Source of the DNA: Parcubacteria group bacterium GW2011_GWA2_38_13b
Lineage (GTDB): Bacteria > Patescibacteriota > Minisyncoccia > GWA2-38-13b
NCBI GenBank assembly: GCA_000992445.2
Contig: LBUF02000001.1
Span: 30,393 to 94,392 of the forward strand
DNA: 64,000 nt
Reading direction: 5' to 3'
Positions 50,765-59,361 of this stretch are shown here, in pieces; position 1 is the first letter of the stretch; every line of letters starts with the position of its first letter. The notes under the pieces were generated by a model. It ran no database searches and was not told the DNA's origin. It saw only the letters and a list, made by a program, of their open reading frames with translations. The position numbers and the translations under genes were made by a program.

Positions 50765-51727
50765 TCAATCTCCCGGATGACAAATTATGCAACTCGGTAT
50801 TCCGCCTTCTTTGGCTCTTTTTGCAATTTCATAAGGATATTTTCCTAACCTGCCTTCGGATTTATGTTCAATGGCATGCATTGCTTCTTCGTCTCGGCGC
50901 ACATGGCATCGCGAACATACAAATTTATTTGGATCCTTAATGTCAGGATGCTGGACATCGTGCATTCCTTGCGGCATATGACAAGTAACACAAACCGGAG
51001 TATGAGCGTTTTCTTCAAAATTCTTCTGCCAGTTCTCTGAAGAACCGTTCCATTGCCATTTATTGCCTTCCGATTTATAAGTCAACCCGTGGCGCGTATT
51101 ATTCAAGTATTTTTCCATCTGCGGATGCCGATTACCGGAATGACATTTTCCGCAAGCTTCGGGTCTGCGCGCTTCTTCCAAAGAAAATTTATGCATCACA
51201 TGGCATGTGTTGCATTTAAATTCTATTTGATGGCAAGACGCGCAATCTTTTTTTATATTGATAAACTTTCCGTCTTTATCAAGGTTGATATGATTTTGAA
51301 GCCCGCTATTCCATGCTTTTCCATGTTTGCTTTTAATAAATTCATCATTTTGTTTTTTATGACACTTTGCGCAAACTCTCGGCGGGACAACATTAATAAC
51401 ATTTTTCATATCGCATTTTGAATCATCAATTCCCCTGATTTTCGCGACTTCCGCAATCTCTCCCCTGATTGTTTCGTCAATGTTAATATGACACTCATCA
51501 CAACCAACTCCCTTAAAAGCATGCTTGCTCTGACGCCAATTCTGAAAAACAAACGGGGTATATTTTTGCTCGTGGCAATCAAGACAAACTTTCATTCCCT
51601 CGGTTATCACTACTCTTTCTTCGGGATCAGCAAGACGATGAAACGTTTCTGATTGCCAACAAATATAAAAAACAGCGCCAAACATCGCCATCAAAAAGAC
51701 AGCGAGAATATAATATCTTTTTTCCAT
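50765..51727 (-). CDS. Nonaheme membrane-anchored cytochrome c (HAO/nitrite-reductase-like)
   Basis: A GGAGGGGG ribosome site supports the ATG at 51727 (MEKRYYILAV) over the track start at 51742. The 320-residue protein has an N-terminal membrane helix and nine CXXCH motifs: CLDCH, CDECH, CAKCH, CASCH, CNTCH, CGKCH, CVTCH, CSRCH, CIICH. FIKSKHGKAW between hemes recalls hydroxylamine oxidoreductase/octaheme family spacing (inference). No unusual CXXCK site is present. With the NrfH-like gene it resembles a quinol-linked reductase or electron relay. Substrate is unknown. Confidence 0.82.
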   Translation of the reverse strand: MEKRYYILAVFLMAMFGAVFYICWQSETFHRLADPEERVVITEGMKVCLDCHEQKYTPFVFQNWRQSKHAFKGVGCDECHINIDETIRGEIAEVAKIRGIDDSKCDMKNVINVVPPRVCAKCHKKQNDEFIKSKHGKAWNSGLQNHINLDKDGKFINIKKDCASCHQIEFKCNTCHVMHKFSLEEARRPEACGKCHSGNRHPQMEKYLNNTRHGLTYKSEGNKWQWNGSSENWQKNFEENAHTPVCVTCHMPQGMHDVQHPDIKDPNKFVCSRCHVRRDEEAMHAIEHKSEGRLGKYPYEIAKRAKEGGIPSCIICHPGD

Positions 51728-51789
51728 TTTCACCCCCTCCATTTTTCTTTAAAAATTAAAGTTGAAAACGAAGAATTTTTAACTAGAAA

Positions 51790-51912
51790 AATGAGAGCCC
51801 CGTACCAATTCAACAACCTTACCTTACATAATCTACGAATAAAGCCGTTAGGCGATTCGCTCTCAAATTTTCATCTACAATTTACTTGCCCCGAAATTGG
51901 TATGGGGCTTTA
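51790..51912 (-). promoter_or_regulatory. Structured leader between cytochrome b and nonaheme genes
   Basis: Arms AGCCCCGTACCAATT (51796-51810) and AATTGGTATGGGGCT (51895-51909) can pair. On the minus strand competing pairs exist: GCCCC with GGGGC within 51885-51907, and TGAGAGC (51865-51859) with GCTCTCA (51798-51792), which is followed by a T-run. The 179-bp gap has no gene. Mutually exclusive hairpins suggest attenuation (inference). Confidence 0.5.
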
Positions 51913-51921
51913 TCCTTTTCG

Positions 51922-52980
51922 TTAAACCAGCGCCTCTAAAACCGTAAATAGCATACAAACTACCATCAAAATTGTCCCGCATGTAAAAGCGATAATGCGA
52001 ACAACGTTGAGAGGAATAAACATTTCCATAATGGTCTGAATGAAAGGCCACAAAGTCATTACCGCGAAAATTCCCATTGTTGACAAAATACCGACTTGAA
52101 ACGGCACAAGTTTCAAAAAATGAAACATTGGAAAAAAATACCATTCCGGCTTAATGTGTTCAGGGGTTAAAAACGGATTTGCCGGTTCTCCTAATGTTGG
52201 CGGAAAAAAATAAACTATCGCGACAAAAGAGAAAACCAATACCCAAAGAATTTTATATTCATTAAAGATATGGTTCGGCACTAATGAATAATAACTTTTT
52301 TCTGTTCTACCAGTATAAGAAATACCATGTTCTCTTGCCAATAAAAGATGCGCCATTATCAATGGCGTTAAAACCAATAATGGTAAAATCATCACATGCA
52401 AAAGGAAAAATCTCGGCATTGTGTACAAATTTATCTCCGTACCGCCAAGCATCAATCGCTTTATGAACGGTCCAATAACAGGGGTCGCGGCGGCAATATT
52501 AGTTCCAACCTGCGTTGCCCAATAACTTAATTGGTCTCCGACTAACGCATAGCCAGTGAACCCTAAACCCAAAGTCGTGAAAAAAAGCAACATTCCGCAA
52601 ACCCAGATAAGTTCCCGCGGCCTACGATACGACTCGGTGAAAAACACGCGCAACATATGTAAAAATAAGCTTACAATCATAATGTTCGCGCCGAGCTGAT
52701 GGACTCCACGAATATAATTTAAAACCGGAAATTCATAAGTAATATTCCGGATTGAAATATATGTAGCCGATAATCCATTAGCCAATTCTCCGGAATAATT
52801 CATATAATAAGCGCCAAGAATAAGTCCGGTCACGAACTGGATAAAAAAACAAATCATCGGAATTCCGCCGAGCGCGAAAAAAAATTCACGTGCCAAAGCC
52901 GTCGGCACTTTTTCGTCAATCTTGTCTTTTAATTCTCCCGGGGTTATGCCGATTCGCTCTTTTAAAAAATTCCTAATCAT
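51922..52980 (-). CDS. Cytochrome b of a bc-type complex
   Basis: This 352-residue di-heme membrane protein has about eight helices. Heme ligands are H94 and H108 in VHQLGANIMIVSLFLHM and H195 and H211 in FLLHVMILPL and PLIMAHLLL. KPEWYFFPMF is the Qo-site PEWY motif. The length and uninterrupted C-terminal part suggest a fused b6/subunit-IV-type protein. It oxidises quinol together with the Rieske protein; ATGA overlap with the Rieske gene couples their translation. No cytochrome c1 gene follows; the multiheme proteins may take that role. Confidence 0.94.
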   Translation of the reverse strand: MIRNFLKERIGITPGELKDKIDEKVPTALAREFFFALGGIPMICFFIQFVTGLILGAYYMNYSGELANGLSATYISIRNITYEFPVLNYIRGVHQLGANIMIVSLFLHMLRVFFTESYRRPRELIWVCGMLLFFTTLGLGFTGYALVGDQLSYWATQVGTNIAAATPVIGPFIKRLMLGGTEINLYTMPRFFLLHVMILPLLVLTPLIMAHLLLAREHGISYTGRTEKSYYSLVPNHIFNEYKILWVLVFSFVAIVYFFPPTLGEPANPFLTPEHIKPEWYFFPMFHFLKLVPFQVGILSTMGIFAVMTLWPFIQTIMEMFIPLNVVRIIAFTCGTILMVVCMLFTVLEALV

Positions 52981-53495
52981 AACCCCTCCCCTCTAAAATA
53001 TTGCTCAGGTTGCCATGTCGGTTCCCTAAAGCTTATATAAACCAATCCATCTTTTATTTCTACAGGGTATTGATCCAGTGACTTTTCCGGCGGTCCGCTT
53101 TCTACGCTCCCGTCAGCCGCGAAAACCGCGGTATGACACGGACAAAGAAATTTACCCCGCTCTTTTTCCCAAAAAACCTGACATCCCAAATGAGTGCAAA
53201 CCAAAGAAAATGCCTGAATATTTCCGCCATTATTAATTAAAATGGCTTTTCTATTATTCGCTTTATCTTCAAAAATAATTGAAGCCCCAACTTGATTTAT
53301 TTCCGTTATTGGCGCCGCGTAAACTTTACGGTAAACATACGGCTCCCCAAACCATCCCGAAGGCATTAACGATTTAAGTAATTGACTCGCTATCGCCCCG
53401 GTAGCTCCGGCGCTTATAATCAAACCAAAGCCAACCAAGATTCGTTGAAAAAATCCGCGCCTCGTAATGCCTTTTTCCTCTGATTTATTTTCCAA
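52977..53495 (-). CDS. Rieske iron-sulfur protein, Tat-type signal
   Basis: This 172-residue [2Fe-2S] protein of the bc complex has a twin-arginine-like N-terminus (ITRRGFFQRI), then a membrane helix (LVGFGLIISAGATGAIASQLL). Cluster ligands are in CTHLGC and CPCH with a preceding conserved VCTHLG. GPPEKSLDQYPV is the following Pro-rich loop. It carries electrons from quinol to the next cytochrome. It is the first gene of its unit. Confidence 0.95.
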   Translation of the reverse strand: MENKSEEKGITRRGFFQRILVGFGLIISAGATGAIASQLLKSLMPSGWFGEPYVYRKVYAAPITEINQVGASIIFEDKANNRKAILINNGGNIQAFSLVCTHLGCQVFWEKERGKFLCPCHTAVFAADGSVESGPPEKSLDQYPVEIKDGLVYISFREPTWQPEQYFRGEGL

Positions 53496-53539
53496 ATTTC
53501 ACCCCTTTTTTGAAATTTTCAAGGAAACAAATTCAATAT

Positions 53540-53568
53540 ATTGTATTATATGACCGAAAAAATGTCAA
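53540..53568 (-). promoter_or_regulatory. Promoter of the Rieske-cytochrome b unit
   Basis: On the minus strand TTGACA (53568-53563), 17 bp, TACAAT (53545-53540), about 45 bp before the ATG. Confidence 0.75.
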
Positions 53569-53603
53569 TTATTTTGCTTTAATTTTAACTGAAATTACGA
53601 CAA

Positions 53604-53633
53604 AATTAAAAGCGGGCAAATTATCTTGCCCGC
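53604..53633 (-). terminator. Terminator after the tetraheme gene
   Basis: GCGGGCAA and TTGCCCGC pair perfectly around ATTATC, with a T-rich run on the minus strand. It separates the tetraheme gene from the Rieske unit. Confidence 0.85.
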
Positions 53634-53665
53634 CTGCTAAATTTTAATATGCTTCCTCCACTGTA

Positions 53666-54340
53666 TTACTGCAAAGTCAACGACAACCACTTTCCACTAT
53701 GGCACTTTCCACATATAATGCCGCCATAACCAGGACCGGCATCATCTTCCCATGGGAATGTTAGAAATTCACCGTACGGACCCTTGTCCCCACGATGGAT
53801 ATAACCATGGCATGTCGCGCATGCCATAACATTTTTATTAACTCCGTCAAAATAGAAATCTGCCTGCATTTCTGCAAGTGTCGTCATCACATCTTGCAGA
53901 ACTACCGGTGTCCTTGTCGCCCTTTGACTAATTAAAGAAGCCGTAATCTCCATACCGATTGGATGGCCATAATGGCCATTGTGGTCCACGAATACATAAC
54001 TCATTGATGCATGCGTTTTCCAGTTTGATCCGCCGTGACATTTTAAACACACCCTACTACTCGGTGTATTATAAATTGACGGCGTTGATAAAAGCGTCCA
54101 TGAACTATAATTCTGCCAATCCGTTGTTACATCAAGTTCATCCGATCCGATGTACAACCATGGGGAACCAGGAAAAATTATTTTAGAGTCTTGATTCCCG
54201 CTGTGTTCAACATTATGACATTCCCCGCATACTGTAGGGTTGTGCGTTGCGGAGTAATTATGCCCCGCTATAACCGAAGAACTGACCATAAATCCGGCAA
54301 ATGCCAATATAAACATCGTCAACATTGCTTTTCTAAACAT
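53666..54340 (-). CDS. Secreted tetraheme cytochrome c
   Basis: This 224-residue protein has a signal peptide (MFRKAMLTMFILAFAGFMVSS...VIAG) and four CXXCH sites: CGECH, CLKCH, CATCH and CGKCH. Three further His-rich stretches (HNYSATHN, DHNGHYGHPIG) may give distal ligands. No family was recognised. Its position between the propeller gene and the Rieske unit fits a periplasmic or surface electron carrier. It has its own promoter and terminator. Confidence 0.85.
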   Translation of the reverse strand: MFRKAMLTMFILAFAGFMVSSSVIAGHNYSATHNPTVCGECHNVEHSGNQDSKIIFPGSPWLYIGSDELDVTTDWQNYSSWTLLSTPSIYNTPSSRVCLKCHGGSNWKTHASMSYVFVDHNGHYGHPIGMEITASLISQRATRTPVVLQDVMTTLAEMQADFYFDGVNKNVMACATCHGYIHRGDKGPYGEFLTFPWEDDAGPGYGGIICGKCHSGKWLSLTLQ

Positions 54341-54405
54341 ACTCTTTTTGCCTCCTTCCTGCTCTGCAAATTTTCAAAAAACCAAATCACAATGTCCTTA
54401 ATGCC

Positions 54406-54433
54406 ATCTTATCATTGGTCAAAAATTTGTCAA
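54406..54433 (-). promoter_or_regulatory. Promoter of the tetraheme gene
   Basis: On the minus strand TTGACA (54433-54428), 16 bp, TAAGAT (54411-54406), about 65 bp before the ATG. Confidence 0.65.
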
Positions 54434-54457
54434 GTATTCGGTCACTTTTTATAGTCG

Positions 54458-55864
54458 CTATTTGCCACTTAACTGTCCGTAGGCAAAAACCATCACCTTG
54501 CCGTGATCAATAATTTTCCCTGCCACTTTTTCCGTTCCACCGCCCTGACAAATAATCCAAACCAGATATTCAACTTTAAAATCAGGTGAAACAAATTGCC
54601 CAAAATGTTCAATATTCGCTTCAATAGTATCAATGACAATCTTATACGGCCTAACCATATTGGGCATCTTCCCGCCGACCAAATCATTTTTTACGGATTC
54701 GCCGCCCCAAACGGAATGTGGCAAGCAAGCCAAATTTCCCAATGCCTTTTCTTTCCCCCATTTCATTTGGGAGAAAAATTTTATGTACGGCCGCGATTTA
54801 ATGTCAACCGCTCCCTTGGTTATTCCTTTCATTGTAATACCCGCGTCCAACGCGTATATATCCCCGTTGGGCGCGATAGCGATATCCACGACTTCCTCAA
54901 AACAAACAAGATCCGTCCCACGAATTCCGTATTGATCCAAAAATTTTCCGGCAGGATCAAACTTTAAAATACGGGCGCCGCGCTCTTCGGAAATATAAAT
55001 ATTCCCATTACTATCAACATCAACATCAGACGGCTGACACAATAAGACATCTTCACTTTTTTTCTTCTTTTCGTGATCCGCCTTAATCGCTTCGGCGGAA
55101 AACGGCACGGGGTTTTGGATGCCCTTTTTTGCCAGAATTTTTTCATCACCGGTTTCTATGAATTTTTTCCATATATTTTCCGGCATCCCGATAACGGATA
55201 AAACTTCCCCCGTTTCTTTATTCAAAACAAAAACGCTTTCCGGAGAGTCCTGATTCAGGTTCCGTTGAAGTCCGGTATCAACGACATACAATTTCTCACC
55301 GCTAACCTTTATTCTCATAGGGGTGAAAACGCAATCAATTTTTCTTTCCAAATTAAACTCCAAGTCAAAAACCATAATTTCTTGCCGCGCCGGATAGGAT
55401 AAATAAATCAACTTACCATCCGTATCCATTCCGTAAGCGCCATCAAAATTATCATCCTTAAACCCTTTTATTTCCCGCAGTTCCGGCTTCTTGCCGCCGA
55501 AATCATAAACCCAAACACTTTTACGTTCTTGATCCAAAATAAAAGTTTTGCCCTCAATTACGGCAATATCTATTGGCGTATCAATGCATGGATCCAGCTC
55601 CTGCTTTTCGCCCAATAGAACATCAAGCCATTTTCCTTTTACTGCAGCAAACTGAGAGCGCCCCAATAACTCATAAAGGAGTTGCCAATTCTGCTCTTTG
55701 TTTATCGGCGAATTCCTGCTCTTTTGTTTATGAGGATAAAATTGGTATTCCGTTTGCTTAACAACTTCCTCCTTTTTCTTGCCAAAACTATCGGAAGTGT
55801 TAACTGCCGACATTATAAAAAATGCCGACAAAAAAATCAAAATCATTCTTTTTATCACAATCAT
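54458..55864 (-). CDS. Secreted NHL-repeat beta-propeller protein
   Basis: This 468-residue protein has a signal peptide (MILIFLSAFFIMSAVNTSDS) and a propeller of NHL-type blades: PIDIAVIEGKTFILDQERKSVWVYD, PSDVDVDSNGNIYISEERGARILKFD and VVDIAIAPNGDIYALDAG are successive repeats. It has no heme motif. Such propellers accompany cytochrome clusters of metal-reducing bacteria and may hold or scaffold the electron chain. It follows the beta-barrel gene by 30 bp with a good ribosome site and is probably co-transcribed with it. Confidence 0.85.
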   Translation of the reverse strand: MIVIKRMILIFLSAFFIMSAVNTSDSFGKKKEEVVKQTEYQFYPHKQKSRNSPINKEQNWQLLYELLGRSQFAAVKGKWLDVLLGEKQELDPCIDTPIDIAVIEGKTFILDQERKSVWVYDFGGKKPELREIKGFKDDNFDGAYGMDTDGKLIYLSYPARQEIMVFDLEFNLERKIDCVFTPMRIKVSGEKLYVVDTGLQRNLNQDSPESVFVLNKETGEVLSVIGMPENIWKKFIETGDEKILAKKGIQNPVPFSAEAIKADHEKKKKSEDVLLCQPSDVDVDSNGNIYISEERGARILKFDPAGKFLDQYGIRGTDLVCFEEVVDIAIAPNGDIYALDAGITMKGITKGAVDIKSRPYIKFFSQMKWGKEKALGNLACLPHSVWGGESVKNDLVGGKMPNMVRPYKIVIDTIEANIEHFGQFVSPDFKVEYLVWIICQGGGTEKVAGKIIDHGKVMVFAYGQLSGK

Positions 55865-55894
55865 TACCGTTCTCCTTTCTAATTAAACGCGCTG

Positions 55895-58003
55895 TCAAAA
55901 TTTTCTGGAAATATAAAATTTTACCAATAGTCCGTCATTTTCCGTTGATCTGGCGCCCGTAACATATTCTTCAAATGCCTGACGGGCAAAAAGATCAACT
56001 GTCCATCTTCTGAGTTTATAGGACACGCCATTAAAAAGGGACAAAACTTTTCTATCAGTATCTCCTATGGCAGACGCGTCGTAAGACACTCCGGAAGCAA
56101 CCTTCATTTTACGCGTTTCATATAAAACATTAAAAGCGTTGCTTAAAAGAGTATAATCATTGCCTGATTCTTTGTTATATTTTATGGAAGTCCTGTTGTT
56201 AGACAACGATACTTTCAACCCTTCTATGAATGGCAACGGAACCGATAAGGAGGATTTAAAAGTCAACCTTTGAAAAGGATAAAGCTCTTGCGTATTTTCT
56301 TCCAGTTCAATACTTGATTCTCTCTCAATATTCCACCATTGCTCAAAAATGTTTCGCGATCTAATCCCAATAATATAACTCGCTCCAGGGTTCAAGAATA
56401 TATTTTCTTCAGTTAAACCAATCGGACCGTTCGCTTCCTGATTAAGGATAAAAAAACGAACATACGGTTCCATCAAACCGTCTAACAAACTAACTCCCAA
56501 AGAAACGGTATGGCTTGACTCAATAATATCGCCAAGCGGATTTTTATTTTTATAATCCACGAATACCGCCTCTCCATTCAATATACTTGTCCCAACAATT
56601 CTTTCTATGTAAGTTTTCGGTCCCGCCCGATAAACGCGATAATCTATCCCTTCTAAATAATGCACTACTCCAGAAAGATCAAAAACTTCAACGGATTCAA
56701 TTTGGACATTCTCATATTTTAAAGCTATCGGAGAATATCCTGAAAGAATGCGCGATTCGCCTTTTATAAAAGATTCGCCATCTCCCGATCTCGCGATATC
56801 ATTAAACTCAAAAGCATATCCGCTGGAAAATTTACCTCTCCACGGTATTACTTTCGTGTAATCGGTTTTTCCCCTGATGCCCGTAAGCAATGACTCATAG
56901 TTGGACAAAGAAAGTTTTGATAAAATTCCTTCCAACTCACTAGACAAGCTTGTCCCTAATTGATGAGAAAAACCGATTCTAATTTCCATCAAATTCTCTT
57001 CCGTCTGAAAAAAACCAGACTCATTTTGCTCCTTATCGTTGACGTTACTATAATCTCTGGTTATTCTCTCAACATCAAATTTCAAAAATGCGTCAAGCGT
57101 CTGAAGTTTGTCTTGTAAAATCCAATAATTTACATCCTGCCCAAACTTCATATTCAAATACTCATTAATGCCACTCTGCGAATTTAAGCTTACCCTGGTT
57201 TTTGTCCGCAAGTTATCATCCAAAAATTTCCCGAAAAGAGATCCGTGAGAATATGAATTTAAAGACTGCGCTTCATAACCTTCGCCGCCAAAAACAAATT
57301 CTCTCTCGTATTGAGTAATTCCGGAACTGAAATTAAGCTTAAATATATCCCATTCTTTCTTAGTGTCAGCTTCAAATGTTTTCCACCCTTCTTTGAAAAA
57401 AGAATTAAACTCATTGAACATATTTTCCGATTCCCTGCTGGAATATTTGAAATTGAAATTTATGGGCCACCCCATCACTTCCTCGCCCATCCGAAAACCG
57501 GCTCCAGCCCTAAACATATCCATAAGATATATTGAAGAAGGCGTATGCTCATATTCCTTGTACTGCTTTTCCGTAAAGAAAGAACCGGAATAGGGAGTGC
57601 CGCTTAAAAATTCCCCGCGGAATTTATAATCAGTCAAAAGTCCCTTACTCGGATAATCAGCTCCTCCTTGTTCAAAAACAACGCCAAAACCAAAATTAAG
57701 TTTCAAGAATCTCGGACGAAGAATAAACATATTGTCTTCAATCCTTAATTCTTCGGTAAAAAACCTATAACGGCTTTCTCCATCTTTGCCGTCATAAGAA
57801 CTCTGACGCGATTCTTCCATGAAACGAAAACCGAATTCACCAGTCGGCCGCTCAAAGAAAAGGAAATTATTGTAATCCCATATCGGATGCATTTCTTCCG
57901 CATAAACAATACTGCGGGAAAAACAAAACAAAACGATAAATCCAACTAAAAACAGCAGTTTCTTGATCATTTCATTCCCCTTTATATTATATTTTGTTTT
58001 CAA
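55895..58003 (-). CDS. Predicted outer-membrane beta-barrel (porin-cytochrome type)
   Basis: This 702-residue protein has a cleavable signal peptide (LLFLVGFIVLFCFSRSIVYAEE; MIKKLLF at residue 12 is an alternative start). The mature part alternates polar and aromatic residues in many short strands and ends in VKFYISRKF, a C-terminal aromatic-Phe beta-barrel signal. No heme site is present. In Geobacter- and Shewanella-type conduits, such barrels hold a multiheme cytochrome in the outer membrane; the decaheme lipoprotein gene directly upstream fits. Sequence similarity to MtrB or PioB was not established. Barrel nature is inferred from pattern. Confidence 0.75.
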   Translation of the reverse strand: MKTKYNIKGNEMIKKLLFLVGFIVLFCFSRSIVYAEEMHPIWDYNNFLFFERPTGEFGFRFMEESRQSSYDGKDGESRYRFFTEELRIEDNMFILRPRFLKLNFGFGVVFEQGGADYPSKGLLTDYKFRGEFLSGTPYSGSFFTEKQYKEYEHTPSSIYLMDMFRAGAGFRMGEEVMGWPINFNFKYSSRESENMFNEFNSFFKEGWKTFEADTKKEWDIFKLNFSSGITQYEREFVFGGEGYEAQSLNSYSHGSLFGKFLDDNLRTKTRVSLNSQSGINEYLNMKFGQDVNYWILQDKLQTLDAFLKFDVERITRDYSNVNDKEQNESGFFQTEENLMEIRIGFSHQLGTSLSSELEGILSKLSLSNYESLLTGIRGKTDYTKVIPWRGKFSSGYAFEFNDIARSGDGESFIKGESRILSGYSPIALKYENVQIESVEVFDLSGVVHYLEGIDYRVYRAGPKTYIERIVGTSILNGEAVFVDYKNKNPLGDIIESSHTVSLGVSLLDGLMEPYVRFFILNQEANGPIGLTEENIFLNPGASYIIGIRSRNIFEQWWNIERESSIELEENTQELYPFQRLTFKSSLSVPLPFIEGLKVSLSNNRTSIKYNKESGNDYTLLSNAFNVLYETRKMKVASGVSYDASAIGDTDRKVLSLFNGVSYKLRRWTVDLFARQAFEEYVTGARSTENDGLLVKFYISRKF

Positions 58004-58010
58004 AATAACT

Positions 58011-58029
58011 ATCTGTAAGATTTACAGAT
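58011..58029 (-). promoter_or_regulatory. Palindrome upstream of the beta-barrel gene
   Basis: ATCTGTAA and TTACAGAT are perfect arms with a 3-bp centre, 8-26 bp before the ATG. It may be an operator. No clear promoter is visible downstream of it. Confidence 0.4.
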
Positions 58030-58111
58030 TCTGAAATAAATTCGAAATAATATTTATTTAATTTGAACTTATTTCAAAATCCTTATTACGCTATTTTTCT
58101 AAACTTTCTTG

Positions 58112-58145
58112 CCCGCCGTATCCGCCAGCTGACGGAGGAGGTGGG
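58112..58145. repeat. REP-like hairpin
   Basis: CCCGCC...TCCGCC AGCT GACGGA...GGTGGG forms an imperfect GC-rich stem in an AT-rich gap. It resembles the dispersed palindrome at 39382. Confidence 0.55.
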
Positions 58146-58160
58146 TTTCAAAATCTATTT

Positions 58161-58193
58161 TTCGCGAGATAGAGTTGGACCCTACCTCGCGAA
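58161..58193 (-). terminator. Terminator after the decaheme gene
   Basis: TTCGCGAGATAG and CTACCTCGCGAA pair (one G-T pair) around AGTTGGACC, with T-rich sequence on both sides, 10 bp beyond the stop codon. Confidence 0.85.
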
Positions 58194-58202
58194 TTTTTAT
58201 TT

Positions 58203-59189
58203 TTACTTTTTGCCGTGTATAACTGCCTTATGACAGGAAATACATAACGGCATTTTATACATCGATGTCAAAAAATCTTTTTTAGGATTATCCGGTTTAA
58301 TGGATTCGGGACCGTGACACTCGAGACAAACCTTCGTCACGCCGCCTTCAATCAAGATATTGCTTCCATCTCCGGAAAAATTATGACACTTCTTGCATTC
58401 CGGCTTTTCAAAAGGAGGATGCTTGCGCCATCTGGCATAATCTTTGGCAATTTCATTCTGACTTACTTGCGTATCTCCTTTTTCCAAATGCTTCATATGA
58501 ATGTCTTTTTTGTGGCACATCACGCATTTTGGCATCCCGTACATCATTTTTAAATCCATTTTCAGATTTTTCTTTTCCGGATCATATTTATGACACTGCG
58601 TACAAACTTCTTTTTCCGGCGCTTTCAAAAGATGGTCTTCGTCGCTGGAATGCGGATTATGGCAGGTAACGCACGCGCCAATCTCCGATCCCTTGCCCTG
58701 AATAAATTTGGAACGATTGCTAAATTCCGGATGGCACACTAAACAAATGCCAACCGCCCGTTCTCTCATTAAAGCTTTCTCTTTGGATTGATGAGGCGTA
58801 TGGCATATATCACATTTGCCTAAAAATACCGGCAAATTAACTCCCTTCTTTTGATAATCGTTTTTTTTGTGGCACTTAAAACAAAGCGTATCAATCCGAC
58901 CGGATGCCAACGCGGAAATCGCGCCGCCTTCTCCGTCATGACAAACAACGCATTCCCCATTTTCCCATGGCGAATGTTTGCTCTGCCATTTCGCCGCTTC
59001 CGTTTTTTTTACTTCCTCGACTATTTCACTCATACTTCTTTTGGAAACCGGATTTTTATCGACCGTCAATTCTACCTCGCTCGGCACACCATCAATAAAA
59101 AACCTTAAACATCCTTTCTTTTCAATCTGTCGGCAACCAAAAGAACCGAGCAGAATGAAAATAACGAACAACTGCAATATTCTGCTCAT
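58203..59189 (-). CDS. Decaheme cytochrome c lipoprotein
   Basis: This 328-residue protein has a lipoprotein signal (MSRILQLFVIFILLGSFGC, lipobox Cys19) and ten CXXCH sites: CVVCH, CFKCH, CDICH, CLVCH, CVTCH, CTQCH, CVMCH, CKKCH, CLECH, CISCH. Heme spacing is regular and several follow the doubled-CXXCH pattern of NrfB/DmsE/MtrA-like decaheme proteins. As a lipid-anchored protein beside a beta-barrel gene, it is the best candidate for the conduit heme wire. It is a single-gene unit with a near-consensus promoter. Confidence 0.9.
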   Translation of the reverse strand: MSRILQLFVIFILLGSFGCRQIEKKGCLRFFIDGVPSEVELTVDKNPVSKRSMSEIVEEVKKTEAAKWQSKHSPWENGECVVCHDGEGGAISALASGRIDTLCFKCHKKNDYQKKGVNLPVFLGKCDICHTPHQSKEKALMRERAVGICLVCHPEFSNRSKFIQGKGSEIGACVTCHNPHSSDEDHLLKAPEKEVCTQCHKYDPEKKNLKMDLKMMYGMPKCVMCHKKDIHMKHLEKGDTQVSQNEIAKDYARWRKHPPFEKPECKKCHNFSGDGSNILIEGGVTKVCLECHGPESIKPDNPKKDFLTSMYKMPLCISCHKAVIHGKK

Positions 59190-59259
59190 AACCCCCCCCT
59201 TTTTTTTTGAATACTTGAATAATCGAAAAAATAAATAATCAAAGAACTTTTAACATTAC

Positions 59260-59288
59260 ATATTATCTTATAATACAAGTTTTGTCAA
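59260..59288 (-). promoter_or_regulatory. Promoter of the decaheme gene
   Basis: On the minus strand TTGACA (59288-59283), 17 bp, TAATAT (59265-59260), about 70 bp before the ATG. Confidence 0.7.
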
Positions 59289-59325
59289 GAAAATTTGACT
59301 AATTTTCCGTCATTTTTTTGATACA

Positions 59326-59351
59326 TAAAAAGGCGTAATTTTCATTACGCC
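59326..59351 (-). terminator. Terminator after the Skp-like gene
   Basis: GGCGTAAT and ATTACGCC pair around TTTTC, with a T-run on the minus strand beyond it. Confidence 0.8.
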
Positions 59352-59361
59352 CGTTCATTCC

